Source of the DNA: Planktotalea sp.
GTDB lineage: Bacteria > Pseudomonadota > Alphaproteobacteria > Rhodobacterales > Rhodobacteraceae
NCBI GenBank assembly: GCA_024645145.1
Contig: JAHEGL010000334.1
Coordinates: 1-5,910, forward strand
Direction of reading: 5' to 3'
DNA: 5,910 nt
Under the pieces are notes generated by a model that did not search any database, was not told the DNA's origin, and worked only from the letters and a program-made list of their open reading frames with translations. This document shows positions 5,309 through 5,910 of this stretch, piece by piece. Made by a program: the position numbers and the translations under genes. Every line of letters begins with the position of its first letter. Position 1 is the first letter of the stretch.

Positions 5309-5910
5309 ATGCAGGATAGTCCACAGCTTTTGTCGGAAATGAACGATCGCTCGCGCGAGGTATTTCGTCAGATTGTTGAAGGATATCTGGCGAATGGTGA
5401 ACCTGTCGGTTCACGGACGCTCACGCGGTCTTTGTCTGAAAAGGTCAGTGCTGCAACAATCCGGAATGTGATGCAGGACTTGGAGCTTCTGGGTCTGTTG
5501 GGTAGTCCCCATATCAGCGCTGGTCGCGTGCCGACCCAACAGGGTTTGCGGATGTTCGTCGATGGATTGCTCGAAGTTGATGATTTAAACAATGATGATC
5601 GCGACAAGATCAATTCGACCGTTGGAAACGGATCTGACGTGAGTGACTTGCTGGATCGTGTCGGTTCAGCCTTGTCTGGTGTCACGCAGGGCGCATCATT
5701 GGTGCTTACGCCCAAACATGAAGCAGTCATCAAACATATCGAGTTTGTATCGCTGTCGACAGATCGTGCGCTTGTGGTTTTGGTTTTTGCAGACGGGCAT
5801 GTCGAAAACCGGCTATTCACACCGCCACCGGGACAAACGCCAAGCTCTATGCGGGAGGCTGCGAATTTTCTGAATGCCTTGATGGAAGGACGGACCCTTT
5901 CGGAGCTACA
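5309..5910 (+). CDS. hrcA: HrcA heat-shock repressor, N-terminal part
   Basis: The frame is open from ATG 5309 to the window edge and gives 200 residues; the family is usually about 340-360 aa, so the C-terminal part is cut off. Known role: HrcA binds CIRCE operators and represses chaperone genes such as groESL; its folding depends on GroEL, which links repression to chaperone supply. Motifs seen: [24 protein letters not shown] (15-38), [18 protein letters not shown] (47-64, winged helix-turn-helix recognition region) and the wing [20 protein letters not shown] (66-85), followed by the start of the GAF-like dimerisation and insertion region. ATG 5309 has AGGTGG at 5298-5303, 5 bp upstream. 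The inner ATG 5339 would begin at M-N-D-R-S-R and is less well supported. In alphaproteobacteria grpE often follows, but that lies outside the window. Confidence 0.93.
   Translation, partial: MQDSPQLLSEMNDRSREVFRQIVEGYLANGEPVGSRTLTRSLSEKVSAATIRNVMQDLELLGLLGSPHISAGRVPTQQGLRMFVDGLLEVDDLNNDDRDKINSTVGNGSDVSDLLDRVGSALSGVTQGASLVLTPKHEAVIKHIEFVSLSTDRALVVLVFADGHVENRLFTPPPGQTPSSMREAANFLNALMEGRTLSEL

Noticed and set aside
5368..5820. A 150-codon open frame on the minus strand opposite hrcA
   Set aside because: The plus frame is an unmistakable HrcA; the antisense product is Ser/Thr/Arg-rich without family features and lacks a clear ribosome binding site.
1..5910. A hidden undescribed system, such as a defence island, toxin-antitoxin pair or small accessory gene
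   Set aside because: Every base except short junctions and the 114 bp rph-hrcA gap is covered by intact, well-known core genes, and no additional motif-bearing small frame was seen in the gaps.

Overview
This window is a conserved, origin-proximal housekeeping block of an alphaproteobacterium, most likely in the Rhodobacterales (Roseobacter-like). The order mnmG-rsmG-parA-parB, convergent with rph-rdgB-hemW and with hrcA divergent from rph, is typical of that group. The protein styles also fit, for example the RsmG start with V-S-R-E-T and the HrcA start with M-N-D-R-S-R-E-V-F. Base composition is moderate. Hand counts give about 46% G+C over 481-960 (rsmG) and about 54% over 4501-4980 (rph), which suggests one of the less GC-rich members. 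The genus assignment is an inference.

Layout: 1-402 is the 3' end of mnmG (tRNA U34 modification). It runs into rsmG (404-1018, 16S rRNA m7G methyltransferase), parA (1011-1820) and parB (1833-2729, chromosome segregation), all on the plus strand and packed like one operon. The minus strand carries rph (5194-4481, RNase PH), rdgB (4484-3870, non-canonical purine NTP pyrophosphatase) and hemW (3880-2726, radical-SAM-family heme chaperone), with each start overlapping the previous stop. parB and hemW are convergent and share the palindrome TTAA as overlapping stop codons. hrcA (5309 to the window end) is the heat-shock repressor, cut by the edge, and diverges from rph across a 114 bp intergenic region. 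No stretch above 300 bp lacks a gene.

The main non-coding content is two parS centromere sites inside coding sequence. One is a perfect 16 bp palindrome near the start of rsmG (430-445). The other differs from it at one base and lies in hemW (3773-3788). They bracket parA-parB, so the ParB made here is expected to load within and around its own operon. ParA then uses that complex to move the origin region. Both sites are read in the same codon phase and write Val-Ser-Arg-Glu into two unrelated proteins.

I found no tRNA or rRNA gene, mobile element, CRISPR array or broken gene, and no previously undescribed system. The interest here lies in DNA sites embedded in coding sequence and in extreme gene packing.
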